A stretch of DNA of 64,000 bases from Prescottella equi (GTDB taxonomy: Bacteria; Actinomycetota; Actinomycetes; Mycobacteriales; Mycobacteriaceae). The notes beneath the pieces are model-generated. The model had not been told where the DNA came from. It ran no database searches and was given only the letters and a program-made list of their open reading frames with translations. Positions 27,609 through 39,287 of this stretch are shown in pieces. Position numbers and translations under genes: made by a program. Every line of letters begins with the position of its first letter. Positions within the stretch are counted from its first letter, which is position 1. The stretch is from NCBI RefSeq assembly GCF_020171745.1, contig NZ_JAIVAH010000022.1:124001-188000 (forward strand). The letters are read 5' to 3'.

Positions 27609-29192
27609 TCACGACCCCGACGACCCGGCCGACGCGCTCGAGCCGCCGCTTCCGGGGTTGACGGAGACGATTCCCGAGATGGTGCCCTGCATGTACCGGC
27701 CGTCGTCGGTGATGAGCGCCGACATCTGCAGCGTGTCACCGAGCAGCGTGCCCGTAACGGTCTTGGTGGACTTCACCGCGCCCGTCTCGGGGTCGAGGAC
27801 GGCGTACGCGAAGCCGTCGAGCGGGGTCGTGGTGTCGAGTCCCTCACGGACCATCGTGTAGATGTTGCCGTCGGCCGTGGACAGGTGCGGGACAGCGGAG
27901 CTGCGGACCTGGTTCTGCCACACCGTCGTGCAGCCGTCGCCGCCGGCGTCGACGTCCACGCGGGTCATGCCCCCGCGGAAGGGTGCGGATGCCGGGACGG
28001 CCTCGCCGGCGCCGGCCGGGACCGTCGGGTACGGGTAGCCGTACGTGCTCGCGACGAAGACCGAGCGTCCGATGCCGATGGGGGAGTTCTCGCTGCCGCT
28101 ACCCGACCCGGTGCTGCCGCTCAGGCTTCCCGACAGGCTGCCGCCCGAGCCTCCCGCGGAACCGCCGCTGCCGGACAGGCTGCCGCCGTCGCCCGGCGGC
28201 AGGACCGGCTCCTTGCAGACCTCGGTGCCGTCGGTGGAGCGGTAGACGAGCAGGTTCACCTGGCCGTCGGCGTTGTCGACGATTGTCAGGTACTCCGAAC
28301 CGGTGACGGGGCCGAAGTAGGTGGGTGTCGATCCGGTGCCCCAGCTCAGCTGCCCGGGCTTGCGCGCCGAGCCGCGGTCGTACTCCCGGCGCCAGTCGAT
28401 CGTCGGCTGGGCGTCCGGTCCGGCGCTCAGCTGATAGGTCGCGTGCGTCGTGGCGACGGCGGTGCCGCCCTCCGAGGTCGAGATGCTGTTCTGCACCTGC
28501 TCGCCCTCCGGCAGTGCGATCGTGCGAGACATACCGACCGAATCGACCGTGCCGACGACGCCGCCGCCCGTCGCGAACCACACGTTGCCCGCCCAGTCCG
28601 GGGCGAGTCCGGTGACGTTGTCGCCGTCAGGGATCGCCGACGTCAGGTCGACGCTGGTGTCGACGGCCAGTTCCCACTTGCCGTTCGTCTGCGAGTGACC
28701 GATCCGCAGCAGGTGCCGGGTGCCGTCCACGACGACCAGGCGATCGTCCGAGTCGAGGTACGCGTACACACCGCCGAGCAGGCTGCCCTTGGTGAGCTGC
28801 AGTTGGGCGAGCGAGCCGCCGACCGGGAACGTCGACGCCTCGGGATCGATCAGGTGCACCGTGGGGTTCTGCCCGATCATCGTCGTGCACAGCGCCACCA
28901 CCAGGCCGTCCGAGCCCTCCAGCAGCGTCGGGCACGCCGACGCCAGGGGGTACTGGGCGATCGACACGGGGCCCGTGCCCGGGCCGGCCATCGCGGTGGC
29001 GTCGGAGGATCCCGCGTCGCCGTGCATCGTCGAGGTCCCGTCGGGGCCGAGATGCGGGTTCGCGGGGGCCAGCGGACCCCACACGGGGGCCGCGTCCGCC
29101 GTCAGCGGTGCCAGGGCGAGGGCGAGGGCGCCGCAGGCCGCGATCGAGGTTCGCCGGAGTCCGGTCATCAAGGAGTCGGTCACGACGGTCAT
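27609..29192 (-). CDS. Secreted beta-propeller-like (PQQ-type) protein with a Gly/Ser linker
   Basis: 527 residues from ATG 29192. Signal peptide: about 10-20 residues of polar N-terminus then GALALALAPLTADAAPVWG. The body repeats short beta units with Asp-Gly turns (LVVVDGTRHLLRIG, VTGLAPDWAGNVWFATGGG, DGNIYTMVREGL, GFAYAVLDPETGAV) as in PQQ/WD-type propellers. A low-complexity linker of Gly-Ser repeats lies near residues 337-370, and the C-terminus is again Ser/Gly rich. No catalytic motif is visible. Lies between ctaA and the ABC exporter and is read in the same direction. I do not recognise a named family. No clear ribosome site precedes the start. Confidence 0.7.
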   Translation of the reverse strand: MTVVTDSLMTGLRRTSIAACGALALALAPLTADAAPVWGPLAPANPHLGPDGTSTMHGDAGSSDATAMAGPGTGPVSIAQYPLASACPTLLEGSDGLVVALCTTMIGQNPTVHLIDPEASTFPVGGSLAQLQLTKGSLLGGVYAYLDSDDRLVVVDGTRHLLRIGHSQTNGKWELAVDTSVDLTSAIPDGDNVTGLAPDWAGNVWFATGGGVVGTVDSVGMSRTIALPEGEQVQNSISTSEGGTAVATTHATYQLSAGPDAQPTIDWRREYDRGSARKPGQLSWGTGSTPTYFGPVTGSEYLTIVDNADGQVNLLVYRSTDGTEVCKEPVLPPGDGGSLSGSGGSAGGSGGSLSGSLSGSTGSGSGSENSPIGIGRSVFVASTYGYPYPTVPAGAGEAVPASAPFRGGMTRVDVDAGGDGCTTVWQNQVRSSAVPHLSTADGNIYTMVREGLDTTTPLDGFAYAVLDPETGAVKSTKTVTGTLLGDTLQMSALITDDGRYMQGTISGIVSVNPGSGGSSASAGSSGS

Positions 29193-29260
29193 TGTCGATC
29201 TGGACGGTCGGTTCCGGGAAGCATTTCGCCGGACACGCGCCGAATGCACGAATACTCGTG

Positions 29261-30058
29261 TCAGACGAACTTGAACGTGCGGGTTGCGAGGAAACCGGTC
29301 ACCGCCGCCCACACGGCGAGGATTCCGACGCACGCCAGGTTGATGCTCCCGGCGGTGGCGTCCTCGAGGGCCTGCGCAAGTGCCCCGGACGGCACGATCT
29401 GCGCGGCGATCCGAACGCCGTCGTTGATCTGGTCGGCGAAGACGACGCTGCCGATGCCCGCCATCGCGAACCACAGGATGTTCGCGAGCGCCAGCACGAT
29501 CTCGGCGCGCAGCGACCCACCCAACAGCAGGCCCATCGACGCGAACGTCACGGTCCCGAGCGCGATCACGACAGCCCCGAGGACCAGGCCCAGGACGCTC
29601 GGACGCCAGCCGAGCGCGAAGCCGATCGCGCCGAGCAGCAGCGTCTGCATCGCGACCACGATCACGACCGCAGCGCTCTTGCCGGCGATGATGCCCCACC
29701 TGGGCAGGGGAGTGGCGCCGAGCCGCTTGAGCGCCCCGTAGCGGCGGTCGAAGCCGACGGCGATCGCCTGTCCGGTGAACGCGGTCGACATGATCGCCAC
29801 CATCATCACGGCCGGGACGATCGTGTCGACCCGGTCGGTCCCGAAGTCCCCGATCGGCAGCAGCGTGAGGCCGATCAGGAGGGTGATCGGAATCAGCATC
29901 GTGATCAGCAACTGCTCGCCGTTGCGCAGCAGCAGCGTCAGCTCGAGCTTGGTCTGCGACGCCAGCATCCGGGCCGGCGGTGCCGGCTGCGGACGAGGGG
30001 CGAACGTGCCGGCGGCGAAGCGGTTGTCGGCCAGGCGCTCGTGGTTCGTCACGCTCAT
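29261..30058 (-). CDS. ABC transporter permease (ABC-2 type)
   Basis: 265-residue integral membrane protein with about six hydrophobic helices, of the ABC-2 exporter type (GEQLLITMLIPITLLIGLTLL, SVLGLVLGAVVIALGTVTFA). The start ATG overlaps the stop of the upstream ATPase gene by four bases (ATGA), so the two make a coupled pair. Equivalent to mycobacterial Rv1457c. Substrate is unknown; neighbours (ctaA, mptB) suggest cell-envelope or heme-related export but do not prove it. Confidence 0.88.
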   Translation of the reverse strand: MSVTNHERLADNRFAAGTFAPRPQPAPPARMLASQTKLELTLLLRNGEQLLITMLIPITLLIGLTLLPIGDFGTDRVDTIVPAVMMVAIMSTAFTGQAIAVGFDRRYGALKRLGATPLPRWGIIAGKSAAVVIVVAMQTLLLGAIGFALGWRPSVLGLVLGAVVIALGTVTFASMGLLLGGSLRAEIVLALANILWFAMAGIGSVVFADQINDGVRIAAQIVPSGALAQALEDATAGSINLACVGILAVWAAVTGFLATRTFKFV

Positions 30059-31011
30059 CCCCTCAGATCCCGTCCCGTGAGTTCGAGGAAGACGTCCTCG
30101 AGGCGGCGCTGGTCGACCCGGATCTCCGTGGCCAGCGCGTCCTGTCCCGCGCACCACGACGTGACCGCCGCGACGATGTGCGGATCGATCGCGCCGCGCA
30201 CGACGTAGTCGCCGGGCGAGACCTCCTGCGCCTGGAAGTCGGCCGGCAGCGCGGCGCGCAGCGGGGCCAGGTCGAGTCCGGACGGGGCGACGAGGCTCAG
30301 TAGTCCCTCGGCGCCGGTGCGGGTCACCTCGGACGGCGTGCCGGACGCGACTATCCGGCCGTGGTCGATGATGACCAGCTCGTCGGCCAGTTCCTCGGCC
30401 TCGTCCATCAGGTGCGTGGTCAGCAGCACGCTGACGCCGTCGCGGCGCAGCGCGTCGATGAGCTCCCAGACGAGCAGGCGGGCCTGGGCGTCGAGGCCGG
30501 CGGTCGGCTCGTCGAGGAAGACCAGTTCGGGCCGTCCGACGAGGGCGCACGCGAGCGCCAGGCGCTGCTGCTGCCCGCCGGACAGGCGGCGGTACGGGGT
30601 GCGGCGGGCGTCCTGCAGACCGAGGCTGCGCAGGAGCCACTCGGGGTCGAGCGGATTCGCGGAATACGACGCGACCAGATCGAGCATCTCGCCCGCCTTG
30701 GAGCCCGGATACGCGCCGCCGCCCTGGAGCATCACGCCGATGCGCGGACGGAGCGCCGCCGAATCGGCGATCGGGTCGAGGCCCAGCACCCGCACCGAAC
30801 CGGCGTCGGGTGTGACGAAGCCCTCACACATCTCCACGGTGGTGGTCTTGCCCGCGCCGTTCGGTCCGAGGAGCGCGAGCACCTGGGCCTGTTCGACCCG
30901 GAATTCCAGCCCGTCGACGGCCCGGACCTCGCCGAACGCCTTGACGACGCCCTCGAGGCGCACCGCGGGCTCGCCCTTCTTCAACGTCGTCGCCGACGTT
31001 TTGCCAATCAC
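30055..31011 (-). CDS. ABC transporter ATP-binding protein
   Basis: 318 residues. Walker A GPNGAGKTTTVEM near residue 54, ABC signature LSGGQQQRLALACALVG near 140, Walker B VFLDEPTAGLD near 166 and the H-loop TTHLMDEAEEL near 200 are all intact, followed by a C-terminal domain of about 100 residues typical of drug/lipid exporter ATPases (DrrA-like). Paired with the overlapping permease gene. Equivalent to Rv1458c. Confidence 0.92.
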   Translation of the reverse strand: MIGKTSATTLKKGEPAVRLEGVVKAFGEVRAVDGLEFRVEQAQVLALLGPNGAGKTTTVEMCEGFVTPDAGSVRVLGLDPIADSAALRPRIGVMLQGGGAYPGSKAGEMLDLVASYSANPLDPEWLLRSLGLQDARRTPYRRLSGGQQQRLALACALVGRPELVFLDEPTAGLDAQARLLVWELIDALRRDGVSVLLTTHLMDEAEELADELVIIDHGRIVASGTPSEVTRTGAEGLLSLVAPSGLDLAPLRAALPADFQAQEVSPGDYVVRGAIDPHIVAAVTSWCAGQDALATEIRVDQRRLEDVFLELTGRDLRG

Positions 31012-31038
31012 GAGGATCCAGCCTAAGCCCCGGCCCGA

Positions 31039-32724
31039 TCAGACCGGTGCGGTGGTCTGCTGCGCACGCCACGGCAGCAGGTTTCGAGTGAGGAAGATGA
31101 TGGCCAGGCACGCGAGGGTGGTCGCGATCGCGGCCTGCACGATCATGAACGGCTGATACTCGGCGCCGTTGGGCATCAGGATGATTCCGACGACCGACGA
31201 GAACGCGATGGTCGGGACGCGGAACACCGGCCGGGTCGCCCACGCGGCGAGCGGGATCACCGCCCACAGGAGGTACCACGGCTGGACCACCGGGAAGAGC
31301 AGGACGATCGCGCCGAGGGACACTCCCAGCGCGCCGACCGGGTGGATCCGCCCGACGAGCACGGCGACCAGCATGCGGACCGTGATGAATGCGGCGACGA
31401 GCGATGCGATCGGCCGCGTCAGGCCGAGTACGGCGGTGGTGTGGTCGCCGAGTCCGAGCAGGACGCCGACGAGTCCGGTCCCGAGTCCCAGCAGGGTCGG
31501 TATGGACATCCAGCTGCGCACTTCCGTGGCGGTGCCGAGCGTCTGGGTCCAGCCCATGCCGAGCCCGCTGGCGACGCTCACGAAAACGGTGACAGCGATC
31601 GCGACGGCAGCCAGGAGCGCGGCGGCCGATGCGAGTGCCTTCAGATTGGCGCCCCACCGTCGGGCGAGCGCCATGCCGACGAAGCCGAGTGCGAGCAGGG
31701 ACGGAATCTTGATCGTCGACGACAATGCGATCAGCGTCGCGCCGGCGAGTAGGAGTAGCAGTGCGCGTCCACGAATCGGCTCCTTGCCCTCGACGGCACG
31801 CAGTGCCAGCTCGACGCCCGCGAGCATGAGGCCGATCATCAGGGCCTCGTTGTGGATGCCGGCGACCAGGTGGAACAACACGAGCGGGTTCGCGGCACCG
31901 AGCCACAGCGCGCTGACGCTGGACACCCCGCATCGCCGGGCGAGCCGAGGGAGCGCCCACACGATCATCGCGACGCCGGCGAGCGCCAGGAGTCGGTGCA
32001 GGAAGATGCCGGCCACGATGTTGTCGCCGGTGATTGCGGTGATGCCGCGGCCCAGCCAGAGGAACAGCGGGCCGTACGGCGCGGGAGTCTCGCGCCAGAT
32101 GTTCGGTACGGTCCGTGTGAGGACGTGGTCGACGCCGAGTGCCCCGGCGGGGCCGATCTCGTACGGGTCGAGTCCACGGGCCGTGATCTCGCTCTGTGCC
32201 AGGTACGAGTAGACGTCCCGGCTGAACATCGGCGGCGCAACCGTGAGCGGAATCACCCACAGGAGGAGGGTCCGGTCGAGCTGTGATCGGCTGAGCTGGC
32301 GGATTGCGCGCCCGCCCCGCATGCTGCCGACCGCGAACCGTCCGAGCAGCAGCCAGGCCAGCACGACCATCACGGTGCCCGTCATCGCCATGCTCAGTGT
32401 TGCGCTCGGCATCCGGGCGGGGAGGCCGAGGATGCGCAGGCCCTGGACCGGGTTCTGGAGGACGGGCTGTGCGCCGGCGCCGAGGGCGCCGACGGCCATG
32501 AGGACCGCTCCGGTCGCGCCGAAGAGCCGGATCCAATGCAGTTGCCGCGTCTCGCGGGAATCGAGTCCGGGGGCCTCCGGTTCGTCGCCGTGCAGGCGGT
32601 CCGACACCGAGGGCCGGTGAGAGCGTCCTTCGACGCCGAGCGCACGCTTGGCGAAAGCGGTGGCCCTCACGGCCCGAGACGGGGCCGGGGCTTCCGACTC
32701 GTGTTCCATCTCGGTCTGCGGCAC
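31039..32724 (-). CDS. mptB: Alpha-(1->6)-mannopyranosyltransferase MptB-like (GT-C)
   Basis: 561-residue polytopic GT-C glycosyltransferase with about 12-13 helices. The first external loop has the acidic motif APPMFSRDVYSYLAQ near residue 168 (polyprenyl-phosphomannose-dependent GT-C signature) and YGPLFLWLGRGI near 218. In Corynebacteriales MptB starts the alpha-1,6-mannan backbone of lipoarabinomannan/lipomannan. Position upstream of the suf operon, divergent to sufR, corresponds to Rv1459c. Start is GTG with TACGCT at -13 to -8 (32737-32732), suggesting a near-leaderless message. About 80 N-terminal residues are polar and cytoplasmic. Confidence 0.9.
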   Translation of the reverse strand: MPQTEMEHESEAPAPSRAVRATAFAKRALGVEGRSHRPSVSDRLHGDEPEAPGLDSRETRQLHWIRLFGATGAVLMAVGALGAGAQPVLQNPVQGLRILGLPARMPSATLSMAMTGTVMVVLAWLLLGRFAVGSMRGGRAIRQLSRSQLDRTLLLWVIPLTVAPPMFSRDVYSYLAQSEITARGLDPYEIGPAGALGVDHVLTRTVPNIWRETPAPYGPLFLWLGRGITAITGDNIVAGIFLHRLLALAGVAMIVWALPRLARRCGVSSVSALWLGAANPLVLFHLVAGIHNEALMIGLMLAGVELALRAVEGKEPIRGRALLLLLAGATLIALSSTIKIPSLLALGFVGMALARRWGANLKALASAAALLAAVAIAVTVFVSVASGLGMGWTQTLGTATEVRSWMSIPTLLGLGTGLVGVLLGLGDHTTAVLGLTRPIASLVAAFITVRMLVAVLVGRIHPVGALGVSLGAIVLLFPVVQPWYLLWAVIPLAAWATRPVFRVPTIAFSSVVGIILMPNGAEYQPFMIVQAAIATTLACLAIIFLTRNLLPWRAQQTTAPV

Positions 32725-32843
32725 AGGGTGCAGCGTAGCGGTGCGAACGATCTGTTCCGGCCACGGTCGGGCCCTCGGGCCGCGAATCCCGTGTGGCCCG
32801 CATCACGCAGGTAACCCTTCGTGGACCGGCGCGCCTAATTCCG

Positions 32844-32860
32844 TCACACTGGTGTTGTGA
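32844..32860. promoter_or_regulatory. Candidate SufR operator over the sufR start
   Basis: tcacactggtgttgtga contains the perfect half-site pair TCACA/TGTGA and reads ACACT-N5-TGTGA, the form I recall reported for the mycobacterial SufR site. It overlaps the annotated sufR GTG (32857), with TAAT about ten bases upstream as the possible -10 region. Autoregulation of sufR and the suf operon by the Fe-S-containing repressor is the expected reading. Confidence 0.7.
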
Positions 32861-33603
32861 AATCGGAAGCGGCTCGACGCGCGAGTGGAGAAGGTGCAGG
32901 TCACGTGCCTGTCCATGCCTCCGCTGGTACGCCGTTGCCCGTGACCGGCGCGCACGAAGGTCATACGCGCGCCGCGGTGGTGCAGTTGCTCGTCGAGGAG
33001 GGGCCGATCTCGGCCACCGACATCGGTGCGCGGTTGGGCCTCAGCGCGGCCGGTGTCCGACGCCATCTCGATGTGCTCATCGAGGCGGGGGAGGCACAGG
33101 AGGCCAGCGCTGCCAGCTGGCGGCAACGTGGCCGCGGCCGCCCGGCGAAGCTGTTCCAGATCACCGCCGCCGGGCGGGGGAAGCTCGGCCACACGTACGA
33201 CGACCTCGCGGGCGCGGCGATGCGGCAGTTGCGCGAGATCGGTGGCGACGCGGCCATCGAGGCCTTCGCCAAGCGTCGGGTGCAGTCGATCGTCGGCGCG
33301 GTCGAGCCGGTCGGCGACGACGAACCGGAAGCCGTCGAGTCCACGGCGGAGGAGATCGCGGAGGCGTTCACCTCGGCGGGGTTCGCGGCCTCGATCCGTC
33401 CGGTCGGCAACGGCGTGCAGATCTGCCAGCACCACTGTCCGATCTCCCACGTGGCCGAGGAGTTCCCCGAACTCTGCGAAGCGGAGCGGGTTGCGTTCGC
33501 AGAACTGCTCGGTACCCACGTCCAGCAGTTGGCGACCATCGCGAACGGCGACTGCGCCTGCACCACCCACGTTCCCCTCGCATTACCCCGAAAGACCTCA
33601 TAG
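32857..33603 (+). CDS. sufR: SufR, Fe-S-responsive repressor of the suf operon
   Basis: 248 residues if the GTG at 32857 is used; a GTG at 32905 would give 232. ArsR/DeoR-like winged helix at residues 36-100 ([30 protein letters not shown]) followed by a C-terminal cysteine cluster, Cys190, Cys194, Cys207 and Cys233/Cys235 ([18 protein letters not shown] and GDCACTTH), which is the Fe-S ligand set of SufR proteins. First gene of the suf operon; sufB starts 59 bases later. The operator overlaps the first candidate start, so the shorter form is possible. Confidence 0.93.
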   Translation: MKSEAARRASGEGAGHVPVHASAGTPLPVTGAHEGHTRAAVVQLLVEEGPISATDIGARLGLSAAGVRRHLDVLIEAGEAQEASAASWRQRGRGRPAKLFQITAAGRGKLGHTYDDLAGAAMRQLREIGGDAAIEAFAKRRVQSIVGAVEPVGDDEPEAVESTAEEIAEAFTSAGFAASIRPVGNGVQICQHHCPISHVAEEFPELCEAERVAFAELLGTHVQQLATIANGDCACTTHVPLALPRKTS

Positions 33604-33662
33604 ATGTACTCCCCGGTGGACAGCTCGCACCGGTACGTAACAAGACTCCGGAAGGAGCTCGC

Positions 33663-35108
33663 ATGACCGTCACACCAGACCAGGTGACACCCGAGGCGCC
33701 GCTCACCCAGGAAGAGACGATCGCGTCGCTGGGCCACTACGGCTACGGCTGGTCGGACTCCGACGTCGCTGGTGCCAGCGCGCAACGAGGGCTGTCCGAG
33801 GCTGTCGTGCGGGACATCTCCGCGAAGAAGAACGAGCCCGAGTGGATGCTCGACATCCGTCTCAAGGCGCTCAAGACCTTCGACAAGAAGCCGATGCCGC
33901 ACTGGGGCTCGAACCTCGACGGCATCGATTTCGACAACATCAAGTACTTCGTGCGCTCGAGCGAGAAGCAGGCCGAGAGCTGGGAAGACCTGCCCGAGGA
34001 CATCAAGAACACGTACGACAAGCTGGGCATCCCCGAGGCGGAGAAGCAGCGCCTCGTCGCCGGTGTCGCGGCGCAGTACGAGTCCGAGGTCGTCTACCAC
34101 TCGATCCGTGAGGATCTCGAGGCGCAGGGCGTCATCTTCCTCGACACCGACACCGGCCTGCGCGAGCACCCGGAGATCTTCCAGGAGTACTTCGGCTCGG
34201 TCATCCCGGCCGGCGACAACAAGTTCTCCGCGCTCAACACGGCCGTCTGGTCCGGCGGATCGTTCATCTACGTGCCGCCGGGTGTGAAGGTCGACATCCC
34301 GCTGCAGGCCTACTTCCGGATCAACACCGAGAACATGGGCCAGTTCGAGCGGACGCTGATCATCGTCGACGAGGGTGCCTCCGTGCACTACGTCGAGGGC
34401 TGCACCGCGCCGATCTACAAGTCCGACTCGCTGCACTCCGCGGTCGTCGAGATCATCGTGAAGAAGGGCGGCCACTGCCGCTACACGACGATCCAGAACT
34501 GGTCGAACAACGTCTTCAACCTGGTGACCAAGCGCACCAAGGTCGAGGCGGGTGGCTCGATGGAGTGGATCGACGGCAACATCGGCTCGAAGGTCACGAT
34601 GAAGTACCCGGCCGTGTGGATGATGGGCGAGCACGCCCGCGGTGAGGTGCTCTCGGTGGCATTTGCCGGCGAGGGCCAGCACCAGGACACCGGTGCGAAG
34701 ATGCTGCACCTGGCGCCGCACACGTCGTCGACCATCGTGTCGAAGTCCGTGGCCCGCGGCGGCGGTCGCGCGTCGTACCGCGGTCTGGTCCAGGTCAACA
34801 AGGGCGCTCACGGGTCCAAGGCGACCGTCAAGTGCGACGCCCTGCTGGTCGACCAGATCAGCCGTTCCGACACCTACCCGTACGTCGACGTCCGCGAGGA
34901 CGACGTGACGATGGGCCACGAGGCCACGGTGTCGAAGGTCAGCGACGACCAGTTGTTCTACCTCATGAGCCGCGGTCTGACCGAGGACGAGGCGATGGCC
35001 ATGGTGGTGCGAGGGTTCGTCGAGCCCATCGCCAAGGAGCTGCCGATGGAGTACGCCCTCGAGCTCAACCGCCTGATCGAACTGCAGATGGAAGGGGCGG
35101 TGGGCTAG
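33663..35108 (+). CDS. sufB: SufB, Fe-S cluster scaffold subunit
   Basis: 481 residues in one uninterrupted frame. SufB with SufC and SufD forms the scaffold that builds Fe-S clusters. Features are the N-terminal [13 protein letters not shown], the [22 protein letters not shown] cluster-binding region around residue 250 with Cys, and the C-terminal helical [48 protein letters not shown] ahead of ATG 33663 sets the start; the frame is open far upstream but the extra part is antisense-like. There is no intein, unlike M. tuberculosis SufB. The sufD GTG starts on the last base of the stop. Confidence 0.96.
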   Translation: MTVTPDQVTPEAPLTQEETIASLGHYGYGWSDSDVAGASAQRGLSEAVVRDISAKKNEPEWMLDIRLKALKTFDKKPMPHWGSNLDGIDFDNIKYFVRSSEKQAESWEDLPEDIKNTYDKLGIPEAEKQRLVAGVAAQYESEVVYHSIREDLEAQGVIFLDTDTGLREHPEIFQEYFGSVIPAGDNKFSALNTAVWSGGSFIYVPPGVKVDIPLQAYFRINTENMGQFERTLIIVDEGASVHYVEGCTAPIYKSDSLHSAVVEIIVKKGGHCRYTTIQNWSNNVFNLVTKRTKVEAGGSMEWIDGNIGSKVTMKYPAVWMMGEHARGEVLSVAFAGEGQHQDTGAKMLHLAPHTSSTIVSKSVARGGGRASYRGLVQVNKGAHGSKATVKCDALLVDQISRSDTYPYVDVREDDVTMGHEATVSKVSDDQLFYLMSRGLTEDEAMAMVVRGFVEPIAKELPMEYALELNRLIELQMEGAVG

Positions 35109-36301
35109 TGAGCACCCCCGTGACGGGAGTACAGGGCGCGGCGGCCGGCGAGAACGCCGCCCCCGCAACCAACAAGGGTGAGGTCTTCACCTCGTTCGAC
35201 GTGAATGCGTTCGAGGTGCCCGCGGGCCGTGACGAGGCGTGGCGGTTCACGCCGCTGCGCCGGCTGCGCGGCCTGCACGACGGCACTGCTGCGGCAGGGC
35301 CGCTCGGCACCGCGAAGATCGAGGTCACCGGTGGTGACGTTGCCGTCGAGACCGTGGGCCGCGACGACGCTCGCCTCGGTGAGGGCGGCGTGCCGTTCGA
35401 TCGCGTTGCGGCGCAGGCATACTCGTCCTTCGAGTCGGCGACGGTCGTGACCGTCGGTCGCGAGGTCGAGGTCTCGGAGCCGATCAACATCGTCGTCACC
35501 GGACCCGGTGAAGGCGAAGTCGCGTTCGGCCACCTCCAGATCCGTCTCGAGACCTTCGCGAAGGCGACCGTCGTCCTCGACCAGAAGGGCAGCGGAACGT
35601 ACGCGGAGAACGTCGAGTTCGTGCTCGGCGACGGCTCCTCGCTGACCGTGGTCGCAGTCCAGGACTGGGCGGACGACGCGGTGCACGCGGCGGCCCACCA
35701 CGCGCTGCTCGGCCGCGATGCGGTGCTGCGGCACACGTCGGTGAGCCTCGGCGGCGACCTGGTCCGGATCACCCCGACGGTCAAGTACGCGGGTCCCGGC
35801 GGCGACGCCGAGATGCTCGGCCTGTACTTCGCCGACGCCGGCCAGCACTTCGAGCAGCGCCTGCTGGTCGATCACTCGCAGCCGCACTGCAAGTCGAACG
35901 TCGTGTACAAGGGTGCGCTGCAGGGTGACCCGGCTTCGGGCAAGCCCGATGCGCACACCGTGTGGATCGGCGACGTGCTGATCCGCGCGGAGGCGGAGGG
36001 CACCGACACGTTCGAGCTCAACCGCAACCTGGTGCTCACCGACGGCGCCCGCGCCGACTCGGTGCCGAACCTCGAGATCGAGACCGGCGAGATCGTCGGT
36101 GCCGGGCACGCCAGCGCCACGGGACGTTTCGACGACGAGCAGCTGTTCTACCTGCGCGCCCGGGGCATTCCCGAGGAGCAGGCGATGCGGCTGGTCGTGC
36201 GTGGCTTCTTCCACGAGATCATCAACCGCATTGCGGTTCCGGAGGTGCGCGAGCGCCTCGAGGCCGCCGTCGAGGCCGAACTGGCCGCGGTCGGCGCCTG
36301 A
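35108..36301 (+). CDS. sufD: SufD, Fe-S cluster assembly subunit
   Basis: 397 residues; homologous to SufB and part of the SufBCD complex. Contains the beta-helix core (DHSQPHCKSNVVYKGALQG with the conserved Cys/His) and the C-terminal QLFYLRARGIPEEQAMRLVVRGFFHEIINRI typical of SufD. The GTG start at 35108 shares one base with the sufB stop (TAGTG), so translation is coupled. The N-terminal about 60 residues are less conserved. Confidence 0.94.
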   Translation: MSTPVTGVQGAAAGENAAPATNKGEVFTSFDVNAFEVPAGRDEAWRFTPLRRLRGLHDGTAAAGPLGTAKIEVTGGDVAVETVGRDDARLGEGGVPFDRVAAQAYSSFESATVVTVGREVEVSEPINIVVTGPGEGEVAFGHLQIRLETFAKATVVLDQKGSGTYAENVEFVLGDGSSLTVVAVQDWADDAVHAAAHHALLGRDAVLRHTSVSLGGDLVRITPTVKYAGPGGDAEMLGLYFADAGQHFEQRLLVDHSQPHCKSNVVYKGALQGDPASGKPDAHTVWIGDVLIRAEAEGTDTFELNRNLVLTDGARADSVPNLEIETGEIVGAGHASATGRFDDEQLFYLRARGIPEEQAMRLVVRGFFHEIINRIAVPEVRERLEAAVEAELAAVGA

Positions 36302-36343
36302 TCCGGTCACCTGCCTTCCACCGATACCCGCATAGGAAATCGA

Positions 36344-38385
<2,042 letters not shown>

Positions 38386-38387
38386 GC

Positions 38388-38876
38388 GTGCGCCTCGAGC
38401 AGATGTACCAGGAAGTGATCCTGGACCACTACAAGCACCCGCTCGGGCGCGGTCTGCGCGACCCGTTCGGTGCCGAGGTGCATCACGTCAACCCGACGTG
38501 CGGCGACGAGATCACGTTGCGCGCGCACCTCGCCGCGGGTGAGGACGGCCGACCGGTCGTCGCCGACATCTCGTACGACGGCCAGGGCTGCTCCATCAGC
38601 CAGGCGTCGACGTCGGTGCTGTTCGATCAGGTCGTCGGGATGCCGCTCGACGAGGCGCTGCGCACCGTCGACGCGTTCAGCGAGATGGTGAGCAGTCGCG
38701 GCACGATCGAGGGCGACGAGGACGTCCTCGGCGACGGCATCGCCTTCGCCGGGGTGTCGAAGTACCCGGCGCGCGTCAAGTGCGCGTTGCTGGGATGGAT
38801 GGCTTTCAAGGACGCCGTTGTTCGAATAGTCGACGACGAGAACGACCTGGCTCGAACCGGAGGACAGACATCATGA
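38388..38876 (+). CDS. sufU: SufU, zinc-dependent sulfur-transfer partner of SufS
   Basis: 162 residues, IscU/NifU-N fold. The three conserved cysteines are Cys38 (NPTCGDE), Cys68 (GQGCSIS) and Cys132 (KCALLGW) that hold zinc in Gram-positive SufU and accept the persulfide from SufS. GTG start, two bases after sufS. Its stop overlaps the sufT ATG (ATGA), so the downstream gene is coupled. Confidence 0.95.
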   Translation: MRLEQMYQEVILDHYKHPLGRGLRDPFGAEVHHVNPTCGDEITLRAHLAAGEDGRPVVADISYDGQGCSISQASTSVLFDQVVGMPLDEALRTVDAFSEMVSSRGTIEGDEDVLGDGIAFAGVSKYPARVKCALLGWMAFKDAVVRIVDDENDLARTGGQTS

Positions 38877-39286
38877 CGGACACCCAGGCCGAGCAGGCCC
38901 AGGCGGAGACCGCCGAGACCACCCCGGCCGAGCCGGTCGCCGAGTACGGCGCGACGCTCACCCCGGAGCGCCTCGACGAGCTCGAGGAGGCGATGCGTGA
39001 CGTCGTCGACCCCGAGCTCGGTATCAACGTCGTCGACCTCGGTCTGGTCTACGACTTCAAGGAGCTCGACGAGAACGGCATCGACGTCGTGCTGCTCGAC
39101 ATGACGCTCACGTCCGCGGCGTGCCCGCTGACCGACGTCATCGAGGAGCAGTCCAAGCGTGCCCTGGTGAACAGCAGCCTGTGCGACGAGCTGCGGATCA
39201 ACTGGGTCTGGATGCCGCCTTGGGGCCCGGACAAGATCACCGAGGACGGCCGCGAGCAGCTGCGCGCCCTCGGATTCACGGTCTAG
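38873..39286 (+). CDS. sufT: SufT/MIP18 (DUF59) family Fe-S protein assembly factor
   Basis: 137 residues. After an Ala/Glu-rich N-terminus the DUF59 core reads VVDPELGINVVDLGLVYDF with the conserved DPE and later CPLTDVIE cysteine; PaaD/MIP18 proteins act in Fe-S protein maturation. ATG 38873 overlaps the sufU stop by four bases. Completes the sufR-B-D-C-S-U-T operon. Corresponds to Rv1466. Confidence 0.94.
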   Translation: MTDTQAEQAQAETAETTPAEPVAEYGATLTPERLDELEEAMRDVVDPELGINVVDLGLVYDFKELDENGIDVVLLDMTLTSAACPLTDVIEEQSKRALVNSSLCDELRINWVWMPPWGPDKITEDGREQLRALGFTV

Positions 39287-39287
39287 T

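Noticed and set aside
38780-38872. Longer start for the DUF59 gene inside sufU
   Set aside because: Residues upstream of ATG 38873 are an out-of-frame read of sufU; the ATGA overlap start fits better.
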